Below the pieces are notes generated by a model. The model was not told the DNA's origin, ran no database searches, and saw only the letters and a program-made list of their open reading frames with translations. A DNA stretch of 23,482 nucleotides from an uncultured Chitinophagaceae bacterium (GTDB lineage Bacteria; Bacteroidota; Bacteroidia; Chitinophagales; Chitinophagaceae): the NCBI GenBank assembly GCA_937919945.1, contig CALESY010000007.1:1-23482 (forward strand). Direction: 5' to 3'. Each line of letters opens with the position of its first letter. Within the stretch, counting starts at the first letter, position 1. Both the position numbers and the translations under genes were made by a program. Shown one piece after another: positions 13,373 through 20,906 of the stretch.

Positions 13373-14875
13373 ATGGACGTTCAAGCTACTGCCAAAGTTA
13401 GTAACAGGTTATTCATGCTGCTTTTTGCAGTATTGTTGATAATTATGTTATACAATGCTTTTGGAGAAAGGGTGTATCATAATAACGGTAACGGATGGGA
13501 TGGCGCTGTATATACTGATATGGTAAAAAAAATGCCTGAAGTAATATACAACAACACAATTTCGTCATTTTACTATCAACGCATATTACCAAGTTTTTTG
13601 TGTTATGCATCCCTGCGCGTAGTTGGTGTAGAAACGTCTGATATTAATGTGTTGCATTTTTTTATAGTATTCAACATTATCTTGATACTTATTAGCGTAT
13701 TTGTCTACACAAGAATTGCTAAGTTACTGAGTTTTAATAGTTATACATTTATTGCAGGGTTTGTGTTATTGTTTTACAACTTCTCTGTTTTGAAAATGTC
13801 CATGTATGACCCTGTAAAAACAGACTATCTGGCTTTTTTAGAGGGGTTGTTAATATCATATTTCTATTTAAAGAAAAACTTTATAGCGTTGCTGATAACG
13901 GCTATATGCAGCCTGTTTACATTCCCTACAGTCATTTTCTTATCGTCTATTTTTTTGATACTATTTGACAAAGATGTTAAGGCTACTATGAGTGATATTA
14001 AACCTGCTGTAATTAAGTATCTTTTGCCCTTATTGCTAGCATCAATACCTGTATTACTGACGTTCTATTCTTATAAGTACAACTTTGTAAAGTTTGATTT
14101 TGCCAGAGCAACAGATGGGGCAACAATGTCTTGGGTTGATACTAAAGAAAGACTGTCAATGTTATTGAGTATTATAATGCTAGTGTTTGTATTATTCGTG
14201 TTCTATAAGGCTATGATATTATATGTTAAGGATATATTGAATTTCAGAGGGTTCACGTATTACAAAGCTGGTGTTATGGTGTTAATATTCATTGTGGCTA
14301 ATGTTTTGATAAAAAAGCTTTGTGATGTAAATGCACCAAATCCTAATAGTTTTGCGGATTTTTTATACCGTATTTGCTATCAAGCATTAGTATATCCGTT
14401 AGGGTCATATATTGCGCACTTCATCTATTTTGGATCTGTTATTATTTTGTTGTTTCTGAGATTTAAAAAGGTAATAAGCAGCATCGGTAATTTGGGGAAA
14501 GGATTTGTTGTTTTTTTAGGACTTAACTTAATACTGATGATAGGAAGTGAATCGAGACAGTTTATTTACGTTATTCCGTTTATTACTGTTGCTATACTGT
14601 ATGCAATGAACGAAGAGTTAAATGGCAACAAGTTATTACTGTTTGTACTAATCATTATCAATTTGACTTTTTCTTTTTTCTGGTATCAGATAAATTTGCC
14701 GGATGTACAGATGGAGGTTGGTAGTCAAAAGGCATTTCCTCAGCAAAGATATTTTGGTTTCCAAGGGCCGTGGGTAAGCAGGAATACTTATTACATACAT
14801 TTGTTATTTACTATAGCTTGTTTTGCGGCAACAAAGTATGTGTTGGATAGGAGAAATGTAAGAAGATTGCTTTGA
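13373..14875 (+). CDS. Polytopic membrane protein, possible GT-C glycosyltransferase
   Basis: A 500-residue inner-membrane protein with about ten hydrophobic segments. The first loop after helix 1 carries NGWDGAVYTDM (40-50; D43 and D49) and then YYQRILPS (67-74), a layout like the acidic catalytic loop of GT-C transferases that use polyprenyl-phosphate sugars. The final segment is followed by a basic tail (DRRNVRR). The neighbouring GT2 and sugar genes support a glycan role; an alternative is a Wzy-like polymerase. I do not recognise a named family. I chose ATG 13373, not the in-frame TTG one codon earlier. Confidence 0.6.
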   Translation: MDVQATAKVSNRLFMLLFAVLLIIMLYNAFGERVYHNNGNGWDGAVYTDMVKKMPEVIYNNTISSFYYQRILPSFLCYASLRVVGVETSDINVLHFFIVFNIILILISVFVYTRIAKLLSFNSYTFIAGFVLLFYNFSVLKMSMYDPVKTDYLAFLEGLLISYFYLKKNFIALLITAICSLFTFPTVIFLSSIFLILFDKDVKATMSDIKPAVIKYLLPLLLASIPVLLTFYSYKYNFVKFDFARATDGATMSWVDTKERLSMLLSIIMLVFVLFVFYKAMILYVKDILNFRGFTYYKAGVMVLIFIVANVLIKKLCDVNAPNPNSFADFLYRICYQALVYPLGSYIAHFIYFGSVIILLFLRFKKVISSIGNLGKGFVVFLGLNLILMIGSESRQFIYVIPFITVAILYAMNEELNGNKLLLFVLIIINLTFSFFWYQINLPDVQMEVGSQKAFPQQRYFGFQGPWVSRNTYYIHLLFTIACFAATKYVLDRRNVRRLL

Positions 14876-14928
14876 TTAATCAGTTCTGTTTGATTATAAC
14901 ATTATATTGGCTTACACTTGTTTTTAAA

Positions 14929-15978
14929 TTATGCTTTTCGACTTAATAGTATATTAATTGATTTGCCTTCTTCAATGTGGTCTGTAACTATTTTTAGTAT
15001 TGCTACAAAAGGTATAAACAATATCATGCCGGATACACCCCAGATAATACCGCCGAGCATTATTGCAACTAATGTTGCCCAAGTACTTACATTTAATTGA
15101 GCCCCAACTATTCTGGGAAATATCACATTAGCTTCCAAATACTGTACAAGTGAAAATACACCTATTACTGCGAGAGGGTAAAAGATTGAGTCTTTAGTAA
15201 GGAAAGCTACAGATATTGGCAACATAGCGCTAATAATAATGCCTACATAAGGAACAATGGTCATTATAGCAGTAAGCATACCGAATAATATTGCATGTTT
15301 GATACCAAGCGCTAATAAACCTACACTATTTAATACTCCAACAATGATGTAAACCATTATCATTCCTTTGATGTATCTGAAATAGGTTTGTGTAGTTTCG
15401 GCAAGTATTTTATCTAGTTTGTTATACCTTTCTCTGCCTGCTATACTTTTTATAAATTGAACGAATGTATGTCTGTGATACAAAAACAGCGCAGCATATA
15501 TGGGTATGATAAATAACGAAAACAGAGTAGATGCTGTGGCTGAAAAAGTAGATGCCAGATAGCCACCGGTACCTTTTTTAATATTTGATAAAAGCATCTC
15601 TATCCAATCATTTTGTATAGCAATAGAAATATTCCATTTGTCTTCTATCCATTTTTGTAGTTCTGGAAGTTTCAGTAATAATTTGTCGATAATGAAAGGC
15701 ATATCTTGTCTGAAAAGGCTCAGTTGCCAAAACAATAACCATACTAGTGCAAGAAAAGCAAGAATGACTAATGATAAACTGATACCGATAGCTAATCCTT
15801 TTCCTAGGCCTTTTCTTTCCATATTTACACAGATCGGGAACATGATCATAGCAATCAGTAAACCCATAAACATAGGTACGAACAGACTTTTGCCCCAATA
15901 TAATACTAAGCAACAGCCTAATACCACAACAATGTATTTATACAATACATCAATTATCCTAACGGGTTCTTTAATCAT
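14929..15978 (-). CDS. AI-2E-family permease
   Basis: A 349-residue membrane protein with about eight helices and the family pattern: paired N-terminal helices, a long soluble segment (about 75-140), then helices with ALGIKHAILFGMLTAI, TIVPYVGIIIS and the C-terminal GGIIWGVSGMILFIPF. The family includes the proposed AI-2 exporter TqsA and Na+/H+ antiporters, so the substrate is open. The frame stays open upstream to 16227, but ATG 15978 (MIKEPVRIID) fits the family and the added part would run through the hairpin and the tRNA-like fragment. It converges on the 500-residue membrane protein gene (53 bp between stops). Confidence 0.88.
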   Translation of the reverse strand: MIKEPVRIIDVLYKYIVVVLGCCLVLYWGKSLFVPMFMGLLIAMIMFPICVNMERKGLGKGLAIGISLSLVILAFLALVWLLFWQLSLFRQDMPFIIDKLLLKLPELQKWIEDKWNISIAIQNDWIEMLLSNIKKGTGGYLASTFSATASTLFSLFIIPIYAALFLYHRHTFVQFIKSIAGRERYNKLDKILAETTQTYFRYIKGMIMVYIIVGVLNSVGLLALGIKHAILFGMLTAIMTIVPYVGIIISAMLPISVAFLTKDSIFYPLAVIGVFSLVQYLEANVIFPRIVGAQLNVSTWATLVAIMLGGIIWGVSGMILFIPFVAILKIVTDHIEEGKSINILLSRKA

Positions 15979-16092
15979 AACATTCCATTTTTCGGCTATT
16001 ATGTGTTCAAGAATAGCATTGTAGTAATATGAAATTACATTTTTCAGGTAGGAGTTGTAAGAACTGTATGAAAAGAAAGTATTATTAATGAA

Positions 16093-16147
16093 AATAGCCT
16101 CGCATTGCGAGGCTATTAAGTGGAGACTACGGAACGAGTGTCGAACC
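16093..16147 (-). other. tRNA-like 3' fragment plus hairpin
   Basis: On the minus strand 16147-16121 reads like the end of a tRNA: GGTTCGA (T-loop type) leading to a CTCCA end. No 5' half matches upstream. Four bases later an 11-bp perfect stem (16093-16103/16107-16117) with a 3-nt loop precedes TTTTC, like the terminator after a tRNA. It looks like a leftover attachment-site copy or a decayed tRNA. The 16148-16297 stretch holds no gene I can see. Confidence 0.35.
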
Positions 16148-16297
16148 AAATTGTAGATTTTTTCAAGGGTATTTATCCTCTGAAAGATAATGTAGGATTG
16201 GCTTTGAACGATTATATCTAAACTCAATCTTTAAAACCACTTAGTTTCTAAAACATTAGAAAAACAACTGTTTATTAATATATAAACTGCTAGAATA

Positions 16298-16334
16298 AAC
16301 AAATAAGGAGCCATTATGGCTTCTTATTTGTTTT
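16298..16334 (+). terminator. Long bidirectional terminator hairpin
   Basis: An AAACAAATAAGGAGCCAT arm (16298-16315) pairs with 16317-16334 across 18 bp with one G-T wobble, and T-rich tails lie on both sides. It can stop transcription in both directions, shielding the AI-2E gene from the insertion sequence. Confidence 0.8.
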
Positions 16335-16436
16335 AATGCAAATACGACTATTAGCCTAACTAATAACAAATGTAAACTCATGTCAGGATGTCTCGTCCGT
16401 CAAAAAGTTTACACTACAAAAGCTACATTGTAGATA

Positions 16437-16829
16437 ATGGATAATAAAAATGTTTCATCTAAGAAAATAAGAAGGAATTGGCATTTACGCCATGATCCTT
16501 CATTCAAGCGTAAAGTTGCATTAGAATACCTGGAAGGCGGAAAGTCGTGCAGACAAGTAGCAGAAAAATATGGTACAGTTGACCATACCCAGGTAGCTGC
16601 CTGGGCAAGAGCACTAAAGCAAGAGCTAAAGGCTGAAGGCAAGGTAGTAGTGCCTGAAACATTCAAACTGCTCAATGTCAAACAGCCTGATTCGCCGGAG
16701 TATCTGGCACTGCAAAAAGAGTTGGAACAAGCAAAGTTGAAAATTGCCGGGCTGGAAACTATGATCAGTATTGCTGATGAACAATTAGGAGTAAGCATCC
16801 GAAAAAAGTATGGCACCAAACAGTCCTGA
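16437..16829 (+). CDS. IS3-family transposase OrfA
   Basis: A DNA-binding subunit of 130 residues. The N-terminal helix-turn-helix is FKRKVALEYLEGGKSCRQVAEKYG (split: about 22-45), followed by a coiled-coil/leucine-zipper-like region ELEQAKLKIAGLE (about 98-110) used for multimerisation. The frame ends in SIRKKYGTKQS, just past a slippery A AAA AAG at 16802-16808, where ribosomes can shift to the OrfB frame and make the OrfAB transposase. Confidence 0.92.
   Translation: MDNKNVSSKKIRRNWHLRHDPSFKRKVALEYLEGGKSCRQVAEKYGTVDHTQVAAWARALKQELKAEGKVVVPETFKLLNVKQPDSPEYLALQKELEQAKLKIAGLETMISIADEQLGVSIRKKYGTKQS
16802..16808 (+). promoter_or_regulatory. Programmed -1 frameshift heptamer
   Basis: A AAA AAG lies in the right phase: OrfA is read CGA AAA AAG. 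After slipping back one base, the frame continues GTA TGG CAC and stays open through the OrfB start at 16832, so one OrfAB fusion is possible. This arrangement is well known in the IS3 family. Confidence 0.85.
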
Positions 16830-16831
16830 AA

Positions 16832-17731
16832 ATGCGGCAGTGTTATCCCGGTGTTGGATTGGGACAACTCTGCGGACTGTTTGGTTTTACGCGACATGCT
16901 TACTATAAAAAGGGCTGGTCAGAAGAGAAGCAGGTAATGAGCAATGCTATTATCATCAAGAGGATAAAAGAGATTAGAGCTGATTTGCCTCGCATTGGCA
17001 CAAGAAAACTACAATTTATGCTCACTGATACTTTAAAGGAACATAACATTATAATTGGACGAGACAGCTTGTTTGACCTGTTAGCTCATTACGGTATGTT
17101 GGTACGAAAACGTAAAAGACGAAAAGTCTTTACCACAGACTCCAATCATCCTTTCAGAAAATACCCTAATCTAATAAGGGAGTTAGAGGTGCTATGTCCG
17201 GGAGCACTCTGGGTAAGTGATATAACCTACATATCGCAGGCAAACGGTTTTTGTTACTTAAGCCTTATTACAGATGCTTATTCACGTAAAATAGTTGGCT
17301 GGAGGCTGCATCCAACGCTTGAGAAAGAAGGTCCTCTACTGGCATTAGAGATGGCATTGAATAGTGATACTGAAGTACACCCTTATAAATTGATACACCA
17401 TTCAGATAGAGGATTGCAGTACTGCTGTCATGATTATACTAGACTCTTACAGTCAAGGAAAATTCTGATTAGTATGACAGAAATGGGAGACCCTTATGAA
17501 AATGCCATTGCAGAACGGGTGAACGGTATTCTAAAGTCAGAGTTTAAATTGAATGTTTCTTTCAGGAGTTTTGAAGAAGCTATGCACTTTGTCAAAAAAG
17601 CGATATGGGCTTATAACGAATTACGCCCGCACAGCAGTTGTAATTACCTCACTCCCGCACAGGCCCATACCAAGCAGGAATATTTGCCCTCTAAGTGGAA
17701 TAAGAAAAAAGAACAATACCATGTTATGTAA
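16832..17731 (+). CDS. IS3-family transposase OrfB (DDE integrase core)
   Basis: A 299-residue catalytic part. It contains the HTH_21-type region (about 38-95) and an rve integrase core with D130 in WVSDITYI, D192 in HHSDRGLQY and E228 in ENAIAERVNG, spacing 35 residues between the second and third (DD35E). It ends with NYLTPAQAH, the usual IS3 tail. All catalytic residues are present. The frame is -1 relative to OrfA; made alone it would start at ATG 16832. Confidence 0.95.
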   Translation: MRQCYPGVGLGQLCGLFGFTRHAYYKKGWSEEKQVMSNAIIIKRIKEIRADLPRIGTRKLQFMLTDTLKEHNIIIGRDSLFDLLAHYGMLVRKRKRRKVFTTDSNHPFRKYPNLIRELEVLCPGALWVSDITYISQANGFCYLSLITDAYSRKIVGWRLHPTLEKEGPLLALEMALNSDTEVHPYKLIHHSDRGLQYCCHDYTRLLQSRKILISMTEMGDPYENAIAERVNGILKSEFKLNVSFRSFEEAMHFVKKAIWAYNELRPHSSCNYLTPAQAHTKQEYLPSKWNKKKEQYHVM

Positions 17732-17816
17732 AGGTTTTTTCAGGCATACTGCCGAATGCGTAAGACAAAGAAACCGGTCACCATAAGTAACCGGTATTAT
17801 AGCTTATACGCTATCG

Positions 17817-17876
17817 GCTCAGGTTATTCCTTCCGTAGTTGCTCCTCAGCAGCGCTACGGTCTGCTTCACCTGAGC
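17817..17876 (+). other. Symmetric imperfect hairpin in GC-richer patch
   Basis: GCTCAGGT/ACCTGAGC (17817-17824/17869-17876) and CCGTAG/CTACGG (17833-17838/17855-17860) form nested stems with an 8x8 internal loop. The patch is more GC-rich than its surroundings. It lies inside the IS, between OrfB and the end repeats. Its role is unknown. Confidence 0.4.
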
Positions 17877-17900
17877 ATCGAAAATACCAATTTTAAGCGT

Positions 17901-17980
17901 GTTGACTTTTTCAGGATTAATAGCAAAATACCTGTTAACTTTTTCAGGACTAGTTTTTTGACTGTTGACTTTTTGCCGGA
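17901..17980 (+). repeat. Three direct copies of an IS-end-like repeat
   Basis: GTTGACTTTTTCAGGA (17901-17916), GTTAACTTTTTCAGGA (17934-17949) and GTTGACTTTTTGCCGGA (17964-17980) repeat with spacing 33 and 30 bp. All resemble the complement of the IS left end at 16396-16413. They may be several transposase-binding sites or stacked remains of related insertions. Confidence 0.7.
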
Positions 17981-18113
17981 TTAAGGATAAAAACAGTATT
18001 TTTTCATAAGAATCGCACACTCGAATTGCTAATAAAGATTAATATTTACTCACAAAAGGTGTAAACCTATAGCCGGACGGCACAGGACGTAACAGATTTT
18101 TTGCTTACATCTC

Positions 18114-18214
18114 TGTAGTATTTTGTAGTATTCTATATAAATACTTGAAAACAAATAACATAACTATAAAATCCAAGCAATTCTGTGTAGTAGATTTGTA
18201 GCAACCTTGTAGCA
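18114..18214 (+). repeat. Cluster of TGTAG direct repeats; no gene from 18021 to 18343
   Basis: TGTAGTATT occurs twice (18114-18122, 18124-18132), TGTAGTAG at 18186, and TTGTAGCA twice (18196-18203, 18207-18214), in about 100 bp of AT-rich non-coding DNA. Spacing of 10-11 bp, one helix turn, resembles arm-type binding sites of tyrosine integrases. I see no open gene in this 323-base stretch, only the promoter before 18344. Confidence 0.45.
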
Positions 18215-18303
18215 TATATGAGTTAACAAGTAGAGGCAGCTTAACATGCGAAATGGCGAATTAGTCAAAGTATACGAGATATTATTTGAAAAGATGCTCG
18301 TAG

Positions 18304-18333
18304 TTTGCTCTTTAAATATTTTTTCTATATTTG
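18304..18333 (+). promoter_or_regulatory. Promoter of the copper locus
   Basis: TTTG (18304-18307), an 18-bp spacer, and TATATTTG (18326-18333) make the best complete Bacteroidota-type promoter in the window. The start would be near 18340, so the ATG at 18344 is almost at the 5' end of the message. Confidence 0.7.
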
Positions 18334-18343
18334 TATAGGTACA

Positions 18344-18739
18344 ATGAGAAAGCTTATAGCCATATGTGTTCTGATAAGTTATATGCTATGCGCATTCAGC
18401 GTTAGCATTTCTTTGCATCATTGCGCCGGAGACCTCAAATACATTACAGTAGGCAAGGATAAGGATCACGAAATCAGGTGTTGTAAAGGTGAAAAAGAAA
18501 TGCCTGATGGATGTTGTAACAACAATACTATCAGCTTTAAAAAAACCGAAGACAAAGCACAACCTTATTTCACAATAGAATTATCTAAGTTTGAAGCAAC
18601 TATAACAGAAGTAATTGTACCAGTTATTATCAAACATACTGTTACAAGCTTTGACAAATGGGTTGTCTTATTTCGACCTCCACCCAATCGAACGGGTAAC
18701 CTACCATTATATATTATCCACTCCGTTTTTCGTATTTGA
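18344..18739 (+). CDS. HYC_CC_PP-type exported protein
   Basis: A 131-residue protein with a Sec-type N terminus (MRKLIAICVLISYMLCAFSV). The pattern that names the Bacteroidota HYC_CC_PP family is visible: H25-H26-C27 (HHC here instead of HYC), the pairs C46-C47 and C57-C58, and PPP at 112-114 in FRPPPNRTG. Seven cysteines (including C9 or C16 of the signal) and His suggest a metal- or thiol-related periplasmic role; the family function is unknown. I chose ATG 18344; an in-frame ATG is missing further up, and the longer reading from TTG-type codon 18305 would overlap the promoter. Confidence 0.8.
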   Translation: MRKLIAICVLISYMLCAFSVSISLHHCAGDLKYITVGKDKDHEIRCCKGEKEMPDGCCNNNTISFKKTEDKAQPYFTIELSKFEATITEVIVPVIIKHTVTSFDKWVVLFRPPPNRTGNLPLYIIHSVFRI

Positions 18740-18785
18740 TACTACACAGTATCAAAATGCCTAATCTTTATTGATTAGGATTTTG
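18735..18785 (+). promoter_or_regulatory. Two overlapping hairpins after HYC_CC_PP gene
   Basis: Hairpin A: TTTGATACT/AGTATCAAA (18735-18743/18748-18756), overlapping the stop codon. Hairpin B: CAAAAT-CCTAATC paired with GATTAGG-ATTTTG (18753-18766/18773-18785, one bulge). They share 18753-18756, so only one can form fully at its base. No T run follows B. This may be an attenuator or mRNA processing element; the role is inferred. Confidence 0.5.
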
Positions 18786-18824
18786 GCGTTATAGCCAATA
18801 TTATCCCCCCTCAAAAAAAATAGT

Positions 18825-19007
18825 ATGAATTTGTCAATAAGGCTATGCTTAGTCTCAATCGGGCTATTTGCTTCAATTACACTCATGGCATGTAAGGATA
18901 AGAAATACAGTAAGTATCAATGTCCGATGAAGTGTGAGCAAGAAAAAACATACGACAAACCTGGCAAGTGCCCTGTTTGCGGAATGGAAATAAAAGGAAT
19001 TGAATAA
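18825..19007 (+). CDS. Heavy-metal-binding lipoprotein
   Basis: A 60-residue lipoprotein: a hydrophobic signal with lipobox LMAC (C23), then YQCPMKC (C33, C37) and PGKCPVCGM (C49, C52, M54), the heavy-metal-binding domain pattern that often occurs in copper/silver efflux proteins of CusB/CopA type. As a free domain in the cell envelope it could bind copper or zinc and hand it on. It lies in the HYC_CC_PP-to-copA gene set. Confidence 0.85.
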   Translation: MNLSIRLCLVSIGLFASITLMACKDKKYSKYQCPMKCEQEKTYDKPGKCPVCGMEIKGIE

Positions 19008-19035
19008 TCAATCATAAAAATTAAAACTAATAACA

Positions 19036-19815
19036 ATGAAAAAACTACTAATTACAGCATCGCTGCTACTTGCTACATTCGGCATGACGAATGCACAAAC
19101 AACTGCTACAAACTTTACAGCACAAGATTGTAGCTCTACGAACCGTACTTTATTCACTGAACTTAACAACGGTAAAATCGTCGTATTAGTTTGGGTAATG
19201 CCTTGTGGCTCTTGTATTAATGGTGCAAAAGCTGCATATAACGCTGCGCAAAGCTTCGCAACATCTAACCCAGGCAAAGTCCTATATTATTTAGCTGATG
19301 ACTTGGGTGATGCTACATGCAGTGATCTTTCGACATGGATTACATCTAATAGCATCGGCAATGTAAGCAACATGACATTGTTTAGCAATGCAGGTAATGT
19401 CATAAAAGAGAGCGATTTTGGGGGAACGGGTATGCCGCATGTAGTGGTAGTAGGAGGAACAGACCATAAGATATATTATAACAAGAAAAACAATGCTACT
19501 AATGACCAAGCAGGTATTACAACTGCAATCAGCTCTGCAATATCCGGCACGACTGGTATTTCTTCTGTGACCAATGAAGTTAAGTTCTCCGTTTCACCAA
19601 ACCCTGCCAATGAAACAATGACAATCACCAGCACAAAAGCTATTGAAAAGATTGTTGTTTTATCTCTTACAGGACAAGTAATGAAAGAAGAAACTTTTGC
19701 AAATGGCAAGGTTAATCCTTCTATCGCGCTATCTGGTATCTCTGCGGGTATATACACGGTTAAGGTAACAGATATATCAGGCAAATCAGGTATTCAGAAA
19801 ATAGTAAAAGAATAG
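19036..19815 (+). CDS. Secreted thioredoxin-like protein with type IX sorting domain
   Basis: A 259-residue exported protein. A Sec signal (1-20, cut after TNA) leads to a thioredoxin-like domain with the active-site-like VMPCGSC (C57, C60), two more cysteines (C32 and about C95), and GMPHVVVV for the cis-Pro loop. The C-terminal part (about 177-259) has FSVSPNPANETMTI and the ending GIYTVKVTD, the T9SS type A sorting domain, so it should be secreted or attached to the cell surface. Disulfide or copper chemistry at the surface is inferred. It is 2 bp from the cytochrome c peroxidase gene. Confidence 0.85.
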   Translation: MKKLLITASLLLATFGMTNAQTTATNFTAQDCSSTNRTLFTELNNGKIVVLVWVMPCGSCINGAKAAYNAAQSFATSNPGKVLYYLADDLGDATCSDLSTWITSNSIGNVSNMTLFSNAGNVIKESDFGGTGMPHVVVVGGTDHKIYYNKKNNATNDQAGITTAISSAISGTTGISSVTNEVKFSVSPNPANETMTITSTKAIEKIVVLSLTGQVMKEETFANGKVNPSIALSGISAGIYTVKVTDISGKSGIQKIVKE

Positions 19816-19817
19816 TC

Positions 19818-20894
19818 ATGAGAAAAGTCAATATGTTGGCATTTGTCGTTACGGTAATCGTAGCGACAAATGCTTGTCGTAAAGAAGAGCCAAAGCAAAA
19901 TCAGGTTGTACAATATAATCCAACTGCTTTGACTGTTGAGGTTCCCACCTACGTTAAAAACTATGTTGGTGATATGAAACACCCCAATGATAATCCACTG
20001 ACGGTGGAGGGTGTAGCATTAGGGCGGAAACTATTCTACGAAAAAATGCTGAGTGATAATATGACCATGAGCTGTGGTACATGTCACAAGCAGGAAAATG
20101 CTTTTGACGACCCTCGTCCGTTCAGCCAAGGCACGAATGGTGTTTTTGGTGACAGAAACGCGATGGCTATTATCAATCTCGCTTGGAACACTGCTTTCTT
20201 TTGGGATGGAAGACGAGCAACAATGGAAGAACAGGCACACGACCCTGTAACTAACCCGATAGAAATGGCTAATACCTGGCCGGAAGTAGTTAGAAGATTG
20301 CAAAATAGCAGTACTTACCCTGACTTATTTTATAAAGCTTTTGGCACGAAGTCAATTGACAGCAATCTGGTTGTCAAAGCGATAGCCCAATTTGAACGTA
20401 CACTTGTATCGTATAACTCACGTTTCGACAAATATTTTCACAAAGGAGATAGCACCGTATTTACACAACAAGAGAAAAACGGGTTTGTGATATTTAAGGG
20501 TAAGGGTATGTGTAACAATTGTCATCTAATGAATACACAACTTGCTGATAATGTATTGAGAAATAACGGGCTCGATATAAACCCCATAGATGCGGGTCTT
20601 ATGAAGTTTACGGGGCTGGCATCAGACAGGGGCAAGTTTAAAGTTCCGACGTTGCGTAATATAGCCCAGACTGCGCCGTATATGCACGACAGTCGCTTTG
20701 CAACACTTGAAGAGGTTGTAGATTTTTATAGTAATAACGTACAGCAAAGCAGTCCGAATATAGACGAGCATATGCCTGATTACGGGTCAGGATTAAAACT
20801 CACTACACAAGAAAAAGCGGACTTAATTGCATTTCTAAAGACCCTCACCGATCAGGATTTTCTTACAAACCCTGCTTTCAGTGAGCCGAAGTAA
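19818..20894 (+). CDS. Di-haem cytochrome c peroxidase (MauG/CcpA family) lipoprotein
   Basis: A lipoprotein (VATNAC, C20) of 358 residues. Two covalent haem sites are visible, C86-G-T-C89-H90 and C232-N-N-C235-H236, in the order and spacing of bacterial di-haem peroxidases, with FFWDGR (128-132) and PTLRNIAQTAPYMHDSRF typical of the family. It reduces H2O2, or oxidises another protein, in the periplasm using electrons from a cytochrome. Haem insertion needs cytochrome c maturation genes not in this window. It follows the T9SS thioredoxin-like gene by 2 bp, so the two are co-translated. Confidence 0.95.
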   Translation: MRKVNMLAFVVTVIVATNACRKEEPKQNQVVQYNPTALTVEVPTYVKNYVGDMKHPNDNPLTVEGVALGRKLFYEKMLSDNMTMSCGTCHKQENAFDDPRPFSQGTNGVFGDRNAMAIINLAWNTAFFWDGRRATMEEQAHDPVTNPIEMANTWPEVVRRLQNSSTYPDLFYKAFGTKSIDSNLVVKAIAQFERTLVSYNSRFDKYFHKGDSTVFTQQEKNGFVIFKGKGMCNNCHLMNTQLADNVLRNNGLDINPIDAGLMKFTGLASDRGKFKVPTLRNIAQTAPYMHDSRFATLEEVVDFYSNNVQQSSPNIDEHMPDYGSGLKLTTQEKADLIAFLKTLTDQDFLTNPAFSEPK

Positions 20895-20906
20895 ATATAA
20901 AGTGTG

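Larger units (their letters stand above)
16396..17980 (+). mobile_element. IS3-family insertion sequence
   Basis: It encloses two transposase frames. The left end TCCGTCAAAAAGTTTACA (16396-16413) is an imperfect inverted match, 15 of 18, to the right-end sequence whose complement is 17963-17980. Two further copies of that right-end sequence lie at 17901-17916 and 17934-17949, so the true right end is ambiguous. I see no clear target duplication. Both frames and the frameshift site look intact, so it may be recent or still mobile. Confidence 0.65.

Noticed and set aside
15979..16227. N-terminal extension of the AI-2E gene (83 codons)
   Set aside because: It would run through the tRNA-like fragment and the 16093-16117 hairpin, has no family similarity, and ATG 15978 gives the normal length.
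17772..17814. Hairpins ACCGGT/ACCGGT and ATAGC/GCTAT after OrfB as terminators
   Set aside because: Stems are short (5-7 bp), loops are 6-11 nt and no T run follows; probably incidental or part of IS structure.
17901..17980. CRISPR array
   Set aside because: Only three short repeats with 14-17 nt between them, similar to the IS left end, and no cas gene; they are IS-end repeats. No other CRISPR-like array is seen in the window.
17811..18020. Minus-strand 69-codon frame at the IS right end as a real gene
   Set aside because: Most of it is made of the three end repeats (repeated PEKVN); only the last third looks coding-like, so I list it as an observation rather than a gene.
18305..18343. Start of the HYC_CC_PP protein 13 codons upstream
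   Set aside because: It would need a TTG start inside the promoter -33/-7 region; ATG 18344 begins a normal signal peptide (MRKL).
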